Below, one piece after another: positions 42,346-51,201 of a stretch of 64,000 nt of DNA. Under the pieces are notes generated by a model, which saw nothing but the letters and a program-made list of their open reading frames with translations, did not search any database and was not told the DNA's origin. The position numbers and the translations under genes are program-made. Numbering within the stretch: position 1 is the stretch's first letter; each line of letters starts with the position of its first letter. This DNA is from Bacteroidota bacterium. GTDB taxonomy: Bacteria > Bacteroidota > Bacteroidia > B-17B0 > Aurantibacillaceae. The DNA is taken from positions 36,062-100,061 of the forward strand of contig JAUXZS010000050.1 of NCBI GenBank assembly GCA_030692515.1, written 5' to 3'.

Positions 42346-43929
42346 ATGATAAACGTAAATAACTATAAAGAAACCGTACACAATCTTGATTATTCAACCC
42401 TACCAGCTACCATGTGGAAGCCTTTTGATTACATTAAAAAAGCTACAATGGATTACACAAATTGGAATGCTTATGATTCGAGTGAGGGAATAAAAAGAAT
42501 GATGGATAAGTATTTTTTTGACTTAGATAATTTTTTACAAAAAAATCCGAAAAAAAGTACAACACCTACAACTGAAACAAAAGTAAACACAGCGAATGTA
42601 GTTGAGAATGAGCCAAAAGTAAAACAAGTTACCGAAACTAAAGCTATTACTACTCATTCTGTAAAAACAAATGCAGAAAATAAAAACGAAGAAGACTTTG
42701 ATTTAACTTTTGTTGAGCGTATTCCCGAAGAATTAAAATTTATCAAACGCTTTTTATCTTGGAATAATAAGAAAAAAACGAAAGATGATTTTTTACGTTT
42801 CATTAATTCATTGCACAGAGCTATTACAGAACGCAAGGTAACTAAGGCTTCGCCGTATGCTAAACAAATCCGTTACATACAGGATAAATTAATACTTCGC
42901 TATAATGAAATTGAAAAACCCGAAGTAGTTGTGATTAATCCTAAAACTTTTAACGAGTTCAAAAACCTTATTTCACAGGAGCGAGTAATGCCATCTGTAA
43001 TGCTCATTAAACGATACATCACTCTAAATGGAAAATTTGGCGTGAAAGAAAAAGCACAAAATTTAATTAAAGCAATGGAGCGTGCTTATAAATTAAAAAA
43101 GCTAACCAAAAATGATAAGTACAATAAATTGCTTGACCAAATGCACGAAAGCCTTTTAACTTACACACGAAGCAAAACACAAAAAATACTGAGCATCCCT
43201 CAACCCGAATTAAATGGCTTAAATGGTGTGTTAGGTTGCCATTGTGAATTATCGGGAATAGAAGAAGATTTGAACGGAGTAAATTGTTTAGAACCCGATA
43301 CAAAAGTAACGCCTGCGATTCCAATAACCACTTACAATACACAATTACCAAAAGGTGTAATGTCAAGTATGGAATTTAGTAACGTACAATTTAAAACGCT
43401 TGGTTTCGTTGGCAAGTACCGCAAACTTATTGGCGACCCAAGTAAAGGATTTACAGCGATGGTTTACGGTAAACCAAAAATGGGTAAGTCTTTTTTATGT
43501 GTTGATTTTGCTGGGTATTTGGCTCGCAATCATGGTAAGGTTCTTTACATTGCTCGTGAGGAAGGTTTAGACATGACCTTACAAGAAAAACTAAACGCTA
43601 AAGATGTTAAACACCCTAACTTGTTTGTAGCTGATACCATCCCCGAAGATTTATCGTTTTTTGATTTTATCTTTTTTGATAGCGTAAACAAATTAGGCTT
43701 ATCCGCAAGTGATTTAGAAACGCTTAAACAAGCTAATCCTAACAAGTCCTTTATCTATGTGTTCCAAACCACCAAAGAGGGTAATTTTAGGGGTGCTAAT
43801 GAGTTCCAGCATGACGTGGATGTTGTTATCCAAGTTCCCGAAAAAGGCTTGGCTGTTCAAAACGGCAGGTTTAATCAAGGAGGAGAGATGAGGATATTTG
43901 AGGATGAAAGTTTTAAACAAGCAGCATAG
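42346..43929 (+). CDS. RecA/KaiC-like ATPase
   Basis: 527 aa. Residues 1-130 include a low-complexity linker (about 65-115); a helical middle follows (about 120-275); the C-terminal ATPase has Walker A GKPKMGKS (375-382), Walker B FDFIFFDS (about 440), a sensor VFQTTKEGNFRG (about 472) and HDVDVVIQV. The pattern fits AAA_25/RepA or KaiC-type hexameric ATPases. Probably the replicative helicase or DNA-handling partner of the giant helicase. It does not look like an A32-type packaging ATPase. Last gene of the virion-like operon. Confidence 0.8.
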   Translation: MINVNNYKETVHNLDYSTLPATMWKPFDYIKKATMDYTNWNAYDSSEGIKRMMDKYFFDLDNFLQKNPKKSTTPTTETKVNTANVVENEPKVKQVTETKAITTHSVKTNAENKNEEDFDLTFVERIPEELKFIKRFLSWNNKKKTKDDFLRFINSLHRAITERKVTKASPYAKQIRYIQDKLILRYNEIEKPEVVVINPKTFNEFKNLISQERVMPSVMLIKRYITLNGKFGVKEKAQNLIKAMERAYKLKKLTKNDKYNKLLDQMHESLLTYTRSKTQKILSIPQPELNGLNGVLGCHCELSGIEEDLNGVNCLEPDTKVTPAIPITTYNTQLPKGVMSSMEFSNVQFKTLGFVGKYRKLIGDPSKGFTAMVYGKPKMGKSFLCVDFAGYLARNHGKVLYIAREEGLDMTLQEKLNAKDVKHPNLFVADTIPEDLSFFDFIFFDSVNKLGLSASDLETLKQANPNKSFIYVFQTTKEGNFRGANEFQHDVDVVIQVPEKGLAVQNGRFNQGGEMRIFEDESFKQAA

Positions 43930-43976
43930 TTTAACAGCAAGAATCCACCGAAAAACTGTGGATTTTTGTATTTTTA
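43928..43976 (+). repeat. 49-bp imperfect direct repeat, left copy
   Basis: 43928-43976 and 45971-46019 both run AGTTTAA..CAAGAAT..C...AAAAACTGTGGATTTTT..TATTTTT with two single-base indels and about ten differences. Together they flank the GHKL-nuclease gene, and both copies contain a potential promoter (TATTTTT). Only the left copy keeps a full terminator stem. Confidence 0.75.
43942..43967 (+). terminator. terminator of the virion-like operon
   Basis: Perfect 7-bp stem AATCCAC (43942-43948) / GTGGATT (43958-43964) with a T run, 13 bp after the ATPase stop. It is part of the 49-bp repeat that recurs at 45971. Confidence 0.75.
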
Positions 43977-43992
43977 CGAAAACGATTTTATA

Positions 43993-45960
43993 ATGAACAC
44001 CATTTTAAATGTAGGAGTTGAAAAAGACCATGTCGAATCTTTGACAAGAGCGAGTGGTATTAATGCGCTGAGTGAATTAATTTGGAACGCTTTAGATGCG
44101 GATTCAGAAGCTATTAAAATCGAGTATGAGAAAAACCCGGTTGGCTTTTTTACAAAGCTATCCATAAGTGATGATGGACATGGATTAACACATGAAAAAG
44201 CAAAAGAAATATTTGGCAGTATTGGTGGTTCAGAGAAAAAAAAGAGGTCAATAAGTCCAAGCGGTAGAGCTTATCATGGAAAGGAAGGTAAAGGACGTTA
44301 TAAGTCTTTAGCTTTAGGAAATAGCGTTCTATTTACAAGTGTTTATCTTGGTACTGATAAAAAGACAAAATTTAAGTTCTCTATTAAAATTGACAGGAAT
44401 AGTTTGACGCAAACGGAGATTTCTGATTTAATGACATTACCGCAAGGGAGTAATGCCGAAATAGGATTTAAAGTTGATATTACCAACATTAATGATGAAT
44501 TAGCTAATGAGGCATTGCTTTTTGAAAATAGAAAAGAGCTTGAAGAAAAATTTGCATCATACTGGATAAGCTATCCAAAGTTTAAAATTTATTTTAATAA
44601 TGTAGAATTAAACTTTTCTTCTCTAATAAAATTTCAAAAGAATTTAGAAACCATTTTTAACATAGATAATGAAGTATATCCATTTATTTTTAAAGTAATT
44701 GAATGGAATATTGAGAATAAGAAAAAATTATATTTATGTAATATTGACGGAATACCATTTAAAGAGGAAAATTTAGGTTTTAGGAGTTCTTTACCTATTT
44801 CGTTATTTGTTCAATCAAATTATATTGAGTTATTACATCGAGAAAATCAACTTGTATTAAGTGAGCTTAATACGAATGTTGAGCTAGTTTTAAAAGAAGC
44901 TCGAAAATTCGCTAAGGACTATTTAAAGCAACGATTGCATGAATCCTCTAAGGAGTTTATAAATGAATTGAAGAAGAAAGGTATTTACCCTTATAGTGGC
45001 AAGCCCGATAATATTGTTGAAGAATCAAAAAGACAGGTTTTCGATATAGTTGCTCTTCATGTTCACGAGCATTTACCAAACTTTGATAGTCAAGACGACA
45101 AAAATAAAAAGCTGACATTAAAATTAATTAGCGAAGCTCTTGAAAATGATGCTGATAGTTTAAGAAAGATTCTTACTGAGGTTATTGAATTGCCAGAAAC
45201 CAAGCGTGAGGAACTATCAGATTTACTAGAAAACACATCGCTTTCAAGTATTATTGATACGATGACGGACATTAAAAATCGTTTAGCATTTTTAAATGGC
45301 TTAGAGCAAATTATTTATGACAAAGAGCTAAATAAGAATATCAAAGAAAGAAAACATTTGCATAAAATAATATTAAAAGAAACTTGGATTTTCGGCGAGG
45401 AATATTCTTATGGTGCAGACGACATTACTCTAAAAAATGTTCTTAAAACTTACTTAAAGGACTACTTGGGTCGAGAAGATTTTGAGGAAGTGATGGCTAG
45501 TGATGAAAATACTGAACAGCATAATCTTATTCCTGATGTTTGTTTGTGGCAGCAACATAGTATGGGGAGTGCTGGAAAGAAAAACTTGGTAATAGAATTA
45601 AAAAAACCAAGTTTAAACGCTGGTATTAAGGAGAAAAATCAAATTGAAACTTATGCCAGTATTGTTGCTAACGATAATAGGTTTCCCAAAGAAAACACGA
45701 AATGGCAATTTCTATTGATAACTAAAGATTTTTCAAATGATATAAAACCGCTTTTAAAACAAGCGGACAGGAAGAAGGGACATATTGTAAAAGGCGATAA
45801 TTACGATGTATATGTTTTGGATTGGGGGGAAATAATATCTGAAGCTAAAATTAGACATGAGTTCTTAAAAGAAAAATTAAATATCAACCTTAAAGATAAT
45901 GAAGAGGGTATAAATTATTTAAGAAGTCGATACAAGGAGTATTTGCCTGATAATTTTTAG
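43993..45960 (+). CDS. GHKL ATPase fused to a PD-(D/E)XK-like nuclease (candidate defence gene)
   Basis: Start set at ATG 43993; a TTG upstream lies in the repeat. 655 aa. N-terminal GHKL (Hsp90/MutL-type) ATPase: N box ELIWNALDADS, G1 DDGHGLTHEKAKEIF, then GKEGKGRYKSLALG. Middle transducer-like and helical regions (about 170-470). C-terminal domain with PDVCLW and IELKKPS (ExK at about 535-537), the D...ExK pattern of PD-(D/E)XK nucleases. Such ATPase-nuclease fusions are found as single-gene anti-phage systems, but I do not recognise this as a named one. Flanked by 49-bp repeats. Confidence 0.75.
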   Translation: MNTILNVGVEKDHVESLTRASGINALSELIWNALDADSEAIKIEYEKNPVGFFTKLSISDDGHGLTHEKAKEIFGSIGGSEKKKRSISPSGRAYHGKEGKGRYKSLALGNSVLFTSVYLGTDKKTKFKFSIKIDRNSLTQTEISDLMTLPQGSNAEIGFKVDITNINDELANEALLFENRKELEEKFASYWISYPKFKIYFNNVELNFSSLIKFQKNLETIFNIDNEVYPFIFKVIEWNIENKKKLYLCNIDGIPFKEENLGFRSSLPISLFVQSNYIELLHRENQLVLSELNTNVELVLKEARKFAKDYLKQRLHESSKEFINELKKKGIYPYSGKPDNIVEESKRQVFDIVALHVHEHLPNFDSQDDKNKKLTLKLISEALENDADSLRKILTEVIELPETKREELSDLLENTSLSSIIDTMTDIKNRLAFLNGLEQIIYDKELNKNIKERKHLHKIILKETWIFGEEYSYGADDITLKNVLKTYLKDYLGREDFEEVMASDENTEQHNLIPDVCLWQQHSMGSAGKKNLVIELKKPSLNAGIKEKNQIETYASIVANDNRFPKENTKWQFLLITKDFSNDIKPLLKQADRKKGHIVKGDNYDVYVLDWGEIISEAKIRHEFLKEKLNINLKDNEEGINYLRSRYKEYLPDNF

Positions 45961-45970
45961 TTTTAATAGT

Positions 45971-46019
45971 AGTTTAATAACAAGAATTCGCAAAAAACTG
46001 TGGATTTTTTCTATTTTTG
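45971..46019 (+). repeat. 49-bp imperfect direct repeat, right copy
   Basis: Partner of 43928-43976. Here the stem is broken (AATTCGC against GTGGATT), so it cannot terminate well. It does contain TATTTTTG (46012-46019), a perfect TAnnTTTG -7 box only 4 bp before the next start codon. Confidence 0.7.
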
Positions 46020-46023
46020 AAAT

Positions 46024-46632
46024 ATGCAAAAACAACATTGGGAAAACGTGTTTTCCACTAAAACGGAAAAAGAAGTAAGTTGGTTTCAAACCTACCCTAA
46101 GACATCTATGTCATTTATAGAGTTGTTTAACCTACCATTAGAAGCCAAAATTATTGATATTGGTGGTGGTGATAGTCATTTTGTTGATGCGCTATTAGAT
46201 AAAGGATATAAAGACATAACCGTTTTAGATATTTCTGAAAATGCGATTAGTAGAGCTAAGTTGCGACTTGGCAATAAATCAAAAATGGTTAAATGGGTGG
46301 TTTCTGATATTACAGATTTTAATCCAACCGAAAAATTTGATTTTTGGCACGATAGAGCTGCTTTCCATTTTTTAACTACGGAAGAAAAAATTTATAAATA
46401 CGTAGATATAGCCGAAAATTCAGTAAAAGAGGACGGTTATTTTGTTTTAGGTACTTTTTCCGAACAAGGCCCAAAAAAATGCAGCGGTTTAGAAATTAAA
46501 CAATATACCGAAGCATCTATGTCTGCGAGATTTGAAGTGAAATTTGAAAGAATTAAGTGTTTTACTGAAGACCACATTACCCCATTTAACACTGTACAAA
46601 ATTTCCAGTTTTGTAGTTTTAAAAGAAAATAA
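46024..46632 (+). CDS. class I SAM-dependent methyltransferase, 202 aa
   Basis: Small-molecule type methyltransferase: motif I IIDIGGGDSHFVDALL (about 41-56), VLDISENAI after strand 2, VSDITDF, and FWHDRAAFHFLT. Cytosolic. The TAnnTTTG box is so close to the ATG that the mRNA would be leaderless. Thiopurine/thiol-type or TehB-like methyltransferases are alternatives; no substrate can be read from sequence. Probably the last gene of the mobile element. Confidence 0.8.
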   Translation: MQKQHWENVFSTKTEKEVSWFQTYPKTSMSFIELFNLPLEAKIIDIGGGDSHFVDALLDKGYKDITVLDISENAISRAKLRLGNKSKMVKWVVSDITDFNPTEKFDFWHDRAAFHFLTTEEKIYKYVDIAENSVKEDGYFVLGTFSEQGPKKCSGLEIKQYTEASMSARFEVKFERIKCFTEDHITPFNTVQNFQFCSFKRK

Positions 46633-47034
46633 AGTCAGCTCCTTTAGTTACCGTTGATTAACCTAATAATTTCAAAAACGGCAAATATTTTAGCACCACT
46701 AAACCTTATCTATCAAGGCTTTGAGTGAGTATAACACCTTCAATTCCTCTAATTCTTGGTTCGGGTTTTGCTCAGCTAGGTTCACACAAAAAACATTAAC
46801 CCTTGGAAGACAAAAGTCTCCGAGGGTTTTTTGTTTTACGGAGTAGACTTGGGTATTAAGAGAAGATAAAGTGTAGCAATCTAACTAAAGTATTTCCTGT
46901 AATTTTTTCAATCACACATTAAAAACCTCGTAAACTAAGATTCTCAATATTTTTTTTCTAAATTTTTAATTCTTCAATAATAAATGAGTTATTTTTCTTT
47001 AGTGTTGTTTCTTGTAAGTTTGATATGGTAAAAT
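46633..47034. other. 402-bp non-coding stretch at the probable right end of the element
   Basis: No gene seen. It contains a hairpin with T run at 46798-46832 and otherwise AT-rich DNA. The right attachment site of the element should lie here, because ordinary host genes begin at 47090, but I found no clear duplicate of the tRNA-Lys 3' sequence. GCTCAGCT near 46771 matches the tRNA D-arm by 8 bp only. Confidence 0.5.
46798..46832 (+). terminator. intrinsic terminator, possibly the displaced tRNA-Lys terminator
   Basis: Imperfect stem AACCCTTGGAAGAC (46798-46811) / GTCTCCGAGGGTT (46816-46828) followed by T. It may end the methyltransferase mRNA, or be the original terminator of tRNA-Lys moved here by integration; the second is inference. 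Confidence 0.6.
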
Positions 47035-47073
47035 AAAAAAGCCCTTCCTTTATTTAAAGGATGGGCTTTTTTT
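47035..47073 (-). terminator. bidirectional intrinsic terminator
   Basis: Long stem AAAAAAGCCC-TTCCTTT / AAAGGATGGGCTTTTTTT, with T runs on both strands. It serves the minus-strand gene at 47090. Confidence 0.85.
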
Positions 47074-47089
47074 AAATAATAATAAAATA

Positions 47090-47554
47090 TTATTTTAAAT
47101 GTTTTAAGTTTAAGCCATAAAGAACGATGAATAAAATTGGGAAAATAACTGCCATTACTCCAAATCCACTGTAGATAATTCCCATAATCATTGAAATAAC
47201 GCTTGCTCCAACATACAAGAAATAACCCATTTTTTGAAGCTTCCACATTTTGATAACACCAAAAAGTGAAATTAACATTGTTACGAATCCAACAACTATA
47301 TATGCCCAAGTTAAGCCAGCACTTGGTCCACTTGACATAGCCTTAGAAATTGCTTCTCCCGCTTCTCCTGCATCACCAGACATCCCTTCAAGAGCTGACG
47401 CGCCCGCAGTAACTGCCCCCATAACTGTAATAATTGCAATGTATCCAATTGCAGCAAAACCTGCTGCGATGAATGATAAAATACATAAAACCGTTAAAAA
47501 TACTGGTCTTTTTGCGGCTTCACCGCCTGCATTTGTTTGTGTTGTTTCTTCCAT
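47090..47554 (-). CDS. four-helix integral membrane protein, 154 aa
   Basis: Four hydrophobic segments (about 19-45, 80-98, 108-122, 128-148); the loop between the first two is Gly/Ala/Ser-rich (TAGASALEGMSGDAGEAGEA). No catalytic motif. This small membrane family is common in Bacteroidota with unknown role. It is a host gene with its own terminator and appears to be a single-gene unit. Confidence 0.7.
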   Translation of the reverse strand: MEETTQTNAGGEAAKRPVFLTVLCILSFIAAGFAAIGYIAIITVMGAVTAGASALEGMSGDAGEAGEAISKAMSSGPSAGLTWAYIVVGFVTMLISLFGVIKMWKLQKMGYFLYVGASVISMIMGIIYSGFGVMAVIFPILFIVLYGLNLKHLK

Positions 47555-47659
47555 TTTTTATTTTTTTTAGTTAATATAAATTGAAAGTAATCTCTTTTTT
47601 CTAACTAGAGCAATCGATTTTATAAAAGTTTTTAACATTTTTTGTTTTCAGTCTGTTTA

Positions 47660-49384
47660 CTAACCAATCCAGGCTTTTAAATTGGTATTTATGCCTTTTT
47701 CGTCATTATTACTTAATTTTAATTTAGGGTTAAAGAAATAGGTAGTTCCTTTTTTATCTTTTCTCAAGGGAATAGTTTTTAGTTGTTCTGCAGAATTTAC
47801 TGTTAGTATTATTTCTTCGGCGTCATCAAAATAGCTTAACCAGTTATTAAAATTATTTTTCAGAGCTATTCCATTAACTGCAATTATTTCATCGCCGGTA
47901 AATAATCCTCCTTTCCATGCTGGAGAATAGGGCGCAACTAAAGTAACTTTACTATTTAAACCACTATCCATAATTTTAAAGCCATATCTATTTTCGCAAA
48001 CAAACTCACTTTCTTTCTTTTCAAATTCAATTCCTAAATAATCAAAACATGTTTTTAACTCCAATTCAAAATCTTGTGGTGAATAGACAAATGTTTTAAA
48101 GAATTCTGTAAAATCTTTACCGCTTACTTCGTTTACCAATTCAATGATTGAATTTTCAGAATAACCTATTCCTTTTTTTCCAAAACGTTGATATAATAAA
48201 ACACATACGTCTCGTAATGATTTTTTATTTTGAGTGCTTTGTAAAATTTTTACATCCAGCATAAAAGCAATTAAACTTCCCTCATCATAAATGTTTGTTT
48301 TGCGATAAGGTGCGCCCGGCACATAACCATCTAACCAGGTTTCCCAACTGCTGTCTGCTACACTTAAATTATAACGTCCGTAATTATGAAAATGTTTTGT
48401 TAAACGCTCTTGCAATGTTTCAAAATATTGTTGTTGCGAAAAAACATTGCTGCTTAATAATAACTTGTCGCCATAATAAGTGGTAAAGCCTTCATAAACA
48501 TAACCCGTTTTGGCATAGTTTTCCTTTGTGTAATTATATGGAAGCATTTCTATTGGACGAATTGTTTTAACATTCCACGAATGAAATAATTCATGACAAC
48601 TTACACCCAAAACATCTTCATAAACCGAACCAGAATTAATAGCGTAACCCGGCCCAATAGCAATGACTGTGTTTTTAATGTGCTCAACGCCATGATAAAA
48701 TTTAAAAGGCAGCACCTGGAAAATAAAATGATATTCGTCTGTAGTAAAATCATTCCAAAACTCAATGCTTTTTTTTGTGAATGCAAAGAAATCGTTTTTT
48801 ATCTTCATAAAGTCAGGCTTACATTCACCAATAAAATGCAAATAAAACTTTATAGCGTTCACTTCATAGAAATCGCTCTGTATTTTCTCAGAAGCAACAA
48901 AAGGCGAATCTACCAACTCATCAAAATTTTTGGCGGTTAGCCTGTTTTTTATTCGCGGTAATGAACATACTATTTTATAATCTTCCGGAATAGTTAACTC
49001 TACTTGATGCTCCTCATTCATTCTGTCAACTACATACATGCAACAATGAATAGGGTTGATATACAATTGATTCGTATCTGCATAACAGGCCCCAGCGTTT
49101 AATTCCGCAGCATAATAGCTGTAAGTTACTTTTATAGAGCTTTGGTTTTTAGTATCAATTTGCCATAAATCTTTATTTAATTTGGTATAAGGTAAGGCTT
49201 CATTTTTATCATTGAATATATCTACGCGCTTTATGTTTTTTGCAAAATTACCGAGTTCATATCTTCCGGGACGCCAGGCGGGTAGTTGCAATTGAGTAAT
49301 ATCTTGAGAAATAGAATCAATAAACATATCAATATAAACATAATGCGACGCTGGATTTTTTTGATACATTAAATATTTTATCAT
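47660..49384 (-). CDS. M61-family peptidase with PDZ domain
   Basis: 574 aa, glycyl aminopeptidase-like M61: N-terminal beta domain (1-165), zinc motif HELFHSWNVK (about 265-274) with the downstream Glu in VYEGFTTYYG, and a C-terminal PDZ domain (about 470-540, APYSPAWKGGLFTGDEIIAVNG). No signal peptide is evident at this start (MIKYLMYQKNPASHYVYIDM), so cytosolic unless a start upstream is used. Cleaves N-terminal Gly/Ala peptides in characterised members. Confidence 0.88.
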   Translation of the reverse strand: MIKYLMYQKNPASHYVYIDMFIDSISQDITQLQLPAWRPGRYELGNFAKNIKRVDIFNDKNEALPYTKLNKDLWQIDTKNQSSIKVTYSYYAAELNAGACYADTNQLYINPIHCCMYVVDRMNEEHQVELTIPEDYKIVCSLPRIKNRLTAKNFDELVDSPFVASEKIQSDFYEVNAIKFYLHFIGECKPDFMKIKNDFFAFTKKSIEFWNDFTTDEYHFIFQVLPFKFYHGVEHIKNTVIAIGPGYAINSGSVYEDVLGVSCHELFHSWNVKTIRPIEMLPYNYTKENYAKTGYVYEGFTTYYGDKLLLSSNVFSQQQYFETLQERLTKHFHNYGRYNLSVADSSWETWLDGYVPGAPYRKTNIYDEGSLIAFMLDVKILQSTQNKKSLRDVCVLLYQRFGKKGIGYSENSIIELVNEVSGKDFTEFFKTFVYSPQDFELELKTCFDYLGIEFEKKESEFVCENRYGFKIMDSGLNSKVTLVAPYSPAWKGGLFTGDEIIAVNGIALKNNFNNWLSYFDDAEEIILTVNSAEQLKTIPLRKDKKGTTYFFNPKLKLSNNDEKGINTNLKAWIG

Positions 49385-49393
49385 GGTGCGGGG

Positions 49394-49425
49394 TTGTTTT
49401 AATTTTATTTAAATGTATATATTTG
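49394..49425 (+). promoter_or_regulatory. promoter for the TPR/SUI1 operon
   Basis: TTG at 49394 and TATATTTG at 49418-49425; the GTG start lies 7 bp later, implying a leaderless mRNA. Confidence 0.6.
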
Positions 49426-49432
49426 AATTATT

Positions 49433-50527
49433 GTGAGACAGGCATTAATAACACTTTTTATACTCAACTTATTAAACATTAATGGTCAAAATTTTGATTC
49501 CTTAAAAGTTGAAGCTAATAAACTGTCATCCGACACGGCAAAAATAAATTTGTTTTATAACGAGGGTTTTTCATATAGGACAAGTGATATCCAGTATAGT
49601 TATGATTGTGCCAAAGAAGCTGAAAGGTTGGCGCAAAAAATAAGTTTACCTTTTTATGCAGCCAAAGCGAGCAATTTGTTAGGGATATTATATTACAGAA
49701 AGGGAAATTTAAATTCCGCACTTTCATATTATAAAAATTCATTATTGTTACGGATTTTAATTGATGATAAAAAAGGGATTGCGCAATGCGAAAGTAATAT
49801 TGGAAATGTTTATACAGATTTGGCGGAATATAAATTGGCAGAAGAATCTTATTTAAAAGCTTTGGCAATAAGTAACGATTTAAATTTGCCAAAACAAATT
49901 GATAACTGTTTGCTGAATTTAGGGGTTTTAAATGTTGAACTAAAAAACATAAGTGTTGCTGAAAATTATTTTAATCAAGCTTTAAAGAACTCTAAAAAAA
50001 GATTTGATTACGAAATGCAATCGTCTTGCTTAAATAATTTAGCGGAAATAAATACAGCTAAAAAAGATTATGATGCCGCTATTGCCAGTTGTGTCAATTC
50101 TATAAAACTTAAAAATTTAATGGATAACGAAATGGAAATGGCAGATAGTTATTTAACCATTGCCTTTGCTTTTATTAAAAAAAATGATGCCGCAGCCGCA
50201 TTAGAAAACTTAAAAATTGCGGATAGTATTATTTATAAATTTAACTATTTACCGGCAAAAATAGAGGCGCTTAAAATTTACTCCATGTATTATGAATTAG
50301 TAAAAAATTATCAGGAGGCATTTGGTTTTTTAAACAAGTCTTTAGCCTTACAGGATAGTTTAGAAATCGTAAATAAAGAAATAAATTTGGAAAACAATTT
50401 TAGCGAAGCCTCTCTAAAAGAAATTGATAATGAGGGAAACAAAAATGAATTCCCCATTTTGTATTTTAATCTTTTAATTGTAGTGCTATTAGCATGTGCA
50501 GTTTTTATTTTTAAAAATAAACGATGA
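49433..50527 (+). CDS. TPR-repeat protein with C-terminal membrane anchor
   Basis: 364 aa from a GTG start, which gives a proper signal peptide ([19 protein letters not shown]). Six or so tetratricopeptide repeats (about 50-315; [27 protein letters not shown] units, e.g. [15 protein letters not shown]) and one C-terminal membrane helix (about 343-360), with no kinase domain after it. Periplasmic scaffold or sensor of the type often seen in Bacteroidota. Its stop overlaps the SUI1 gene by 4 bp. Confidence 0.8.
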   Translation: MRQALITLFILNLLNINGQNFDSLKVEANKLSSDTAKINLFYNEGFSYRTSDIQYSYDCAKEAERLAQKISLPFYAAKASNLLGILYYRKGNLNSALSYYKNSLLLRILIDDKKGIAQCESNIGNVYTDLAEYKLAEESYLKALAISNDLNLPKQIDNCLLNLGVLNVELKNISVAENYFNQALKNSKKRFDYEMQSSCLNNLAEINTAKKDYDAAIASCVNSIKLKNLMDNEMEMADSYLTIAFAFIKKNDAAAALENLKIADSIIYKFNYLPAKIEALKIYSMYYELVKNYQEAFGFLNKSLALQDSLEIVNKEINLENNFSEASLKEIDNEGNKNEFPILYFNLLIVVLLACAVFIFKNKR

Positions 50528-50871
50528 GTAAAAAAAACAAGAGTGCTGGAAATGTAGTTTATTCTACCAATCCAAACTTTAATAGTAATTCAAACGAAGA
50601 GGAGGATGAGAACGAAATTTCTTCAAAGCCAGGACAAGCGCCTTTAAAAATTTATTTGGATAGACTTGGTGGTGGTAAATTTGTTAGTCGTATTACTGGT
50701 TTTATTGGAAAAACTGGAGAGATTGAATTGCTAGGTAAATTATTAAAACAAAAGTGTGGGGTAGGTGGTTCAGTAAAAGAGCGCGAAATTTTAATTCAAG
50801 GAGACCATCGCGAAAAAATAATTTTATTGCTTTTAAAAGAAGGTTATAAATCTAAAAAAGCTGGGGGCTAA
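50524..50871 (+). CDS. SUI1/eIF1-family translation factor (YciH-like)
   Basis: 115 aa: disordered charged N-terminus, then the SUI1 domain (about 40-110; [45 protein letters not shown]). Bacterial YciH-type proteins influence start-site fidelity in initiation. Overlaps the TPR gene by 4 bp (ATGA), so it is translated from the same mRNA; a functional link is not evident. Confidence 0.9.
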   Translation: MSKKNKSAGNVVYSTNPNFNSNSNEEEDENEISSKPGQAPLKIYLDRLGGGKFVSRITGFIGKTGEIELLGKLLKQKCGVGGSVKEREILIQGDHREKIILLLLKEGYKSKKAGG

Positions 50872-51201
50872 TTGGCCCGAGTGAAAATAAATAAGCCACT
50901 AACTCAACTGCCGGCTGACCATTTTCGAGAATTAATACTGATGTGCATTAATGTTTAATCCAATTGTCATTCCGACGAAGGAGGAATCTAGACTGGAACA
51001 GATGCTTCCTTCGTCAGCATGACAATAACTTGAGTTTTTTATTTCAATTTGATATAACAAAAATCATCTAATAAAAAATACTCTACTATTGCAAGCTCTT
51101 TCTATAGAAAATAAAAAAGCCACTAATTCCAAGAACGAACACTATTTTTGTTTAAAATTTTAGTGAAAATTCGTGTAATTAGTGGCTAAAGAAAACAGTT
51201 G
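50872..51201. other. 330-bp intergenic region with a REP-like hairpin
   Basis: No ORF. It contains the palindromic element at 50963-51026. The rest is AT-rich, with nothing else seen. Confidence 0.6.
50963..51026. repeat. REP-like palindromic element
   Basis: ATTGTCAT / ATGACAAT ends (50963-50970, 51019-51026) enclose GACGAAGGA / TCCTTCGTC and AATC/GAT arms, a long imperfect hairpin. The phrase GTCATTCCGACGAAGGAGG is of the type dispersed in many genomes as REP elements. Confidence 0.65.

Noticed and set aside
42346..43929. RecA-like ATPase as a viral packaging ATPase
   Set aside because: The Walker A and following motifs fit KaiC/RepA-type hexameric ATPases better, and the gene sits beside the replication helicase.
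2022..46700. Conjugative element (ICE)
   Set aside because: No relaxase, coupling protein or type IV secretion genes were seen in the element.
46741..46790. tRNA-like fragment (GGTTCGGG ... GCTCAGCTAGG) as the right attachment site
   Set aside because: Only 8 bp match the D-arm of tRNA-Lys, and the order of the pieces does not match the tRNA 3' half; treated as unproven.
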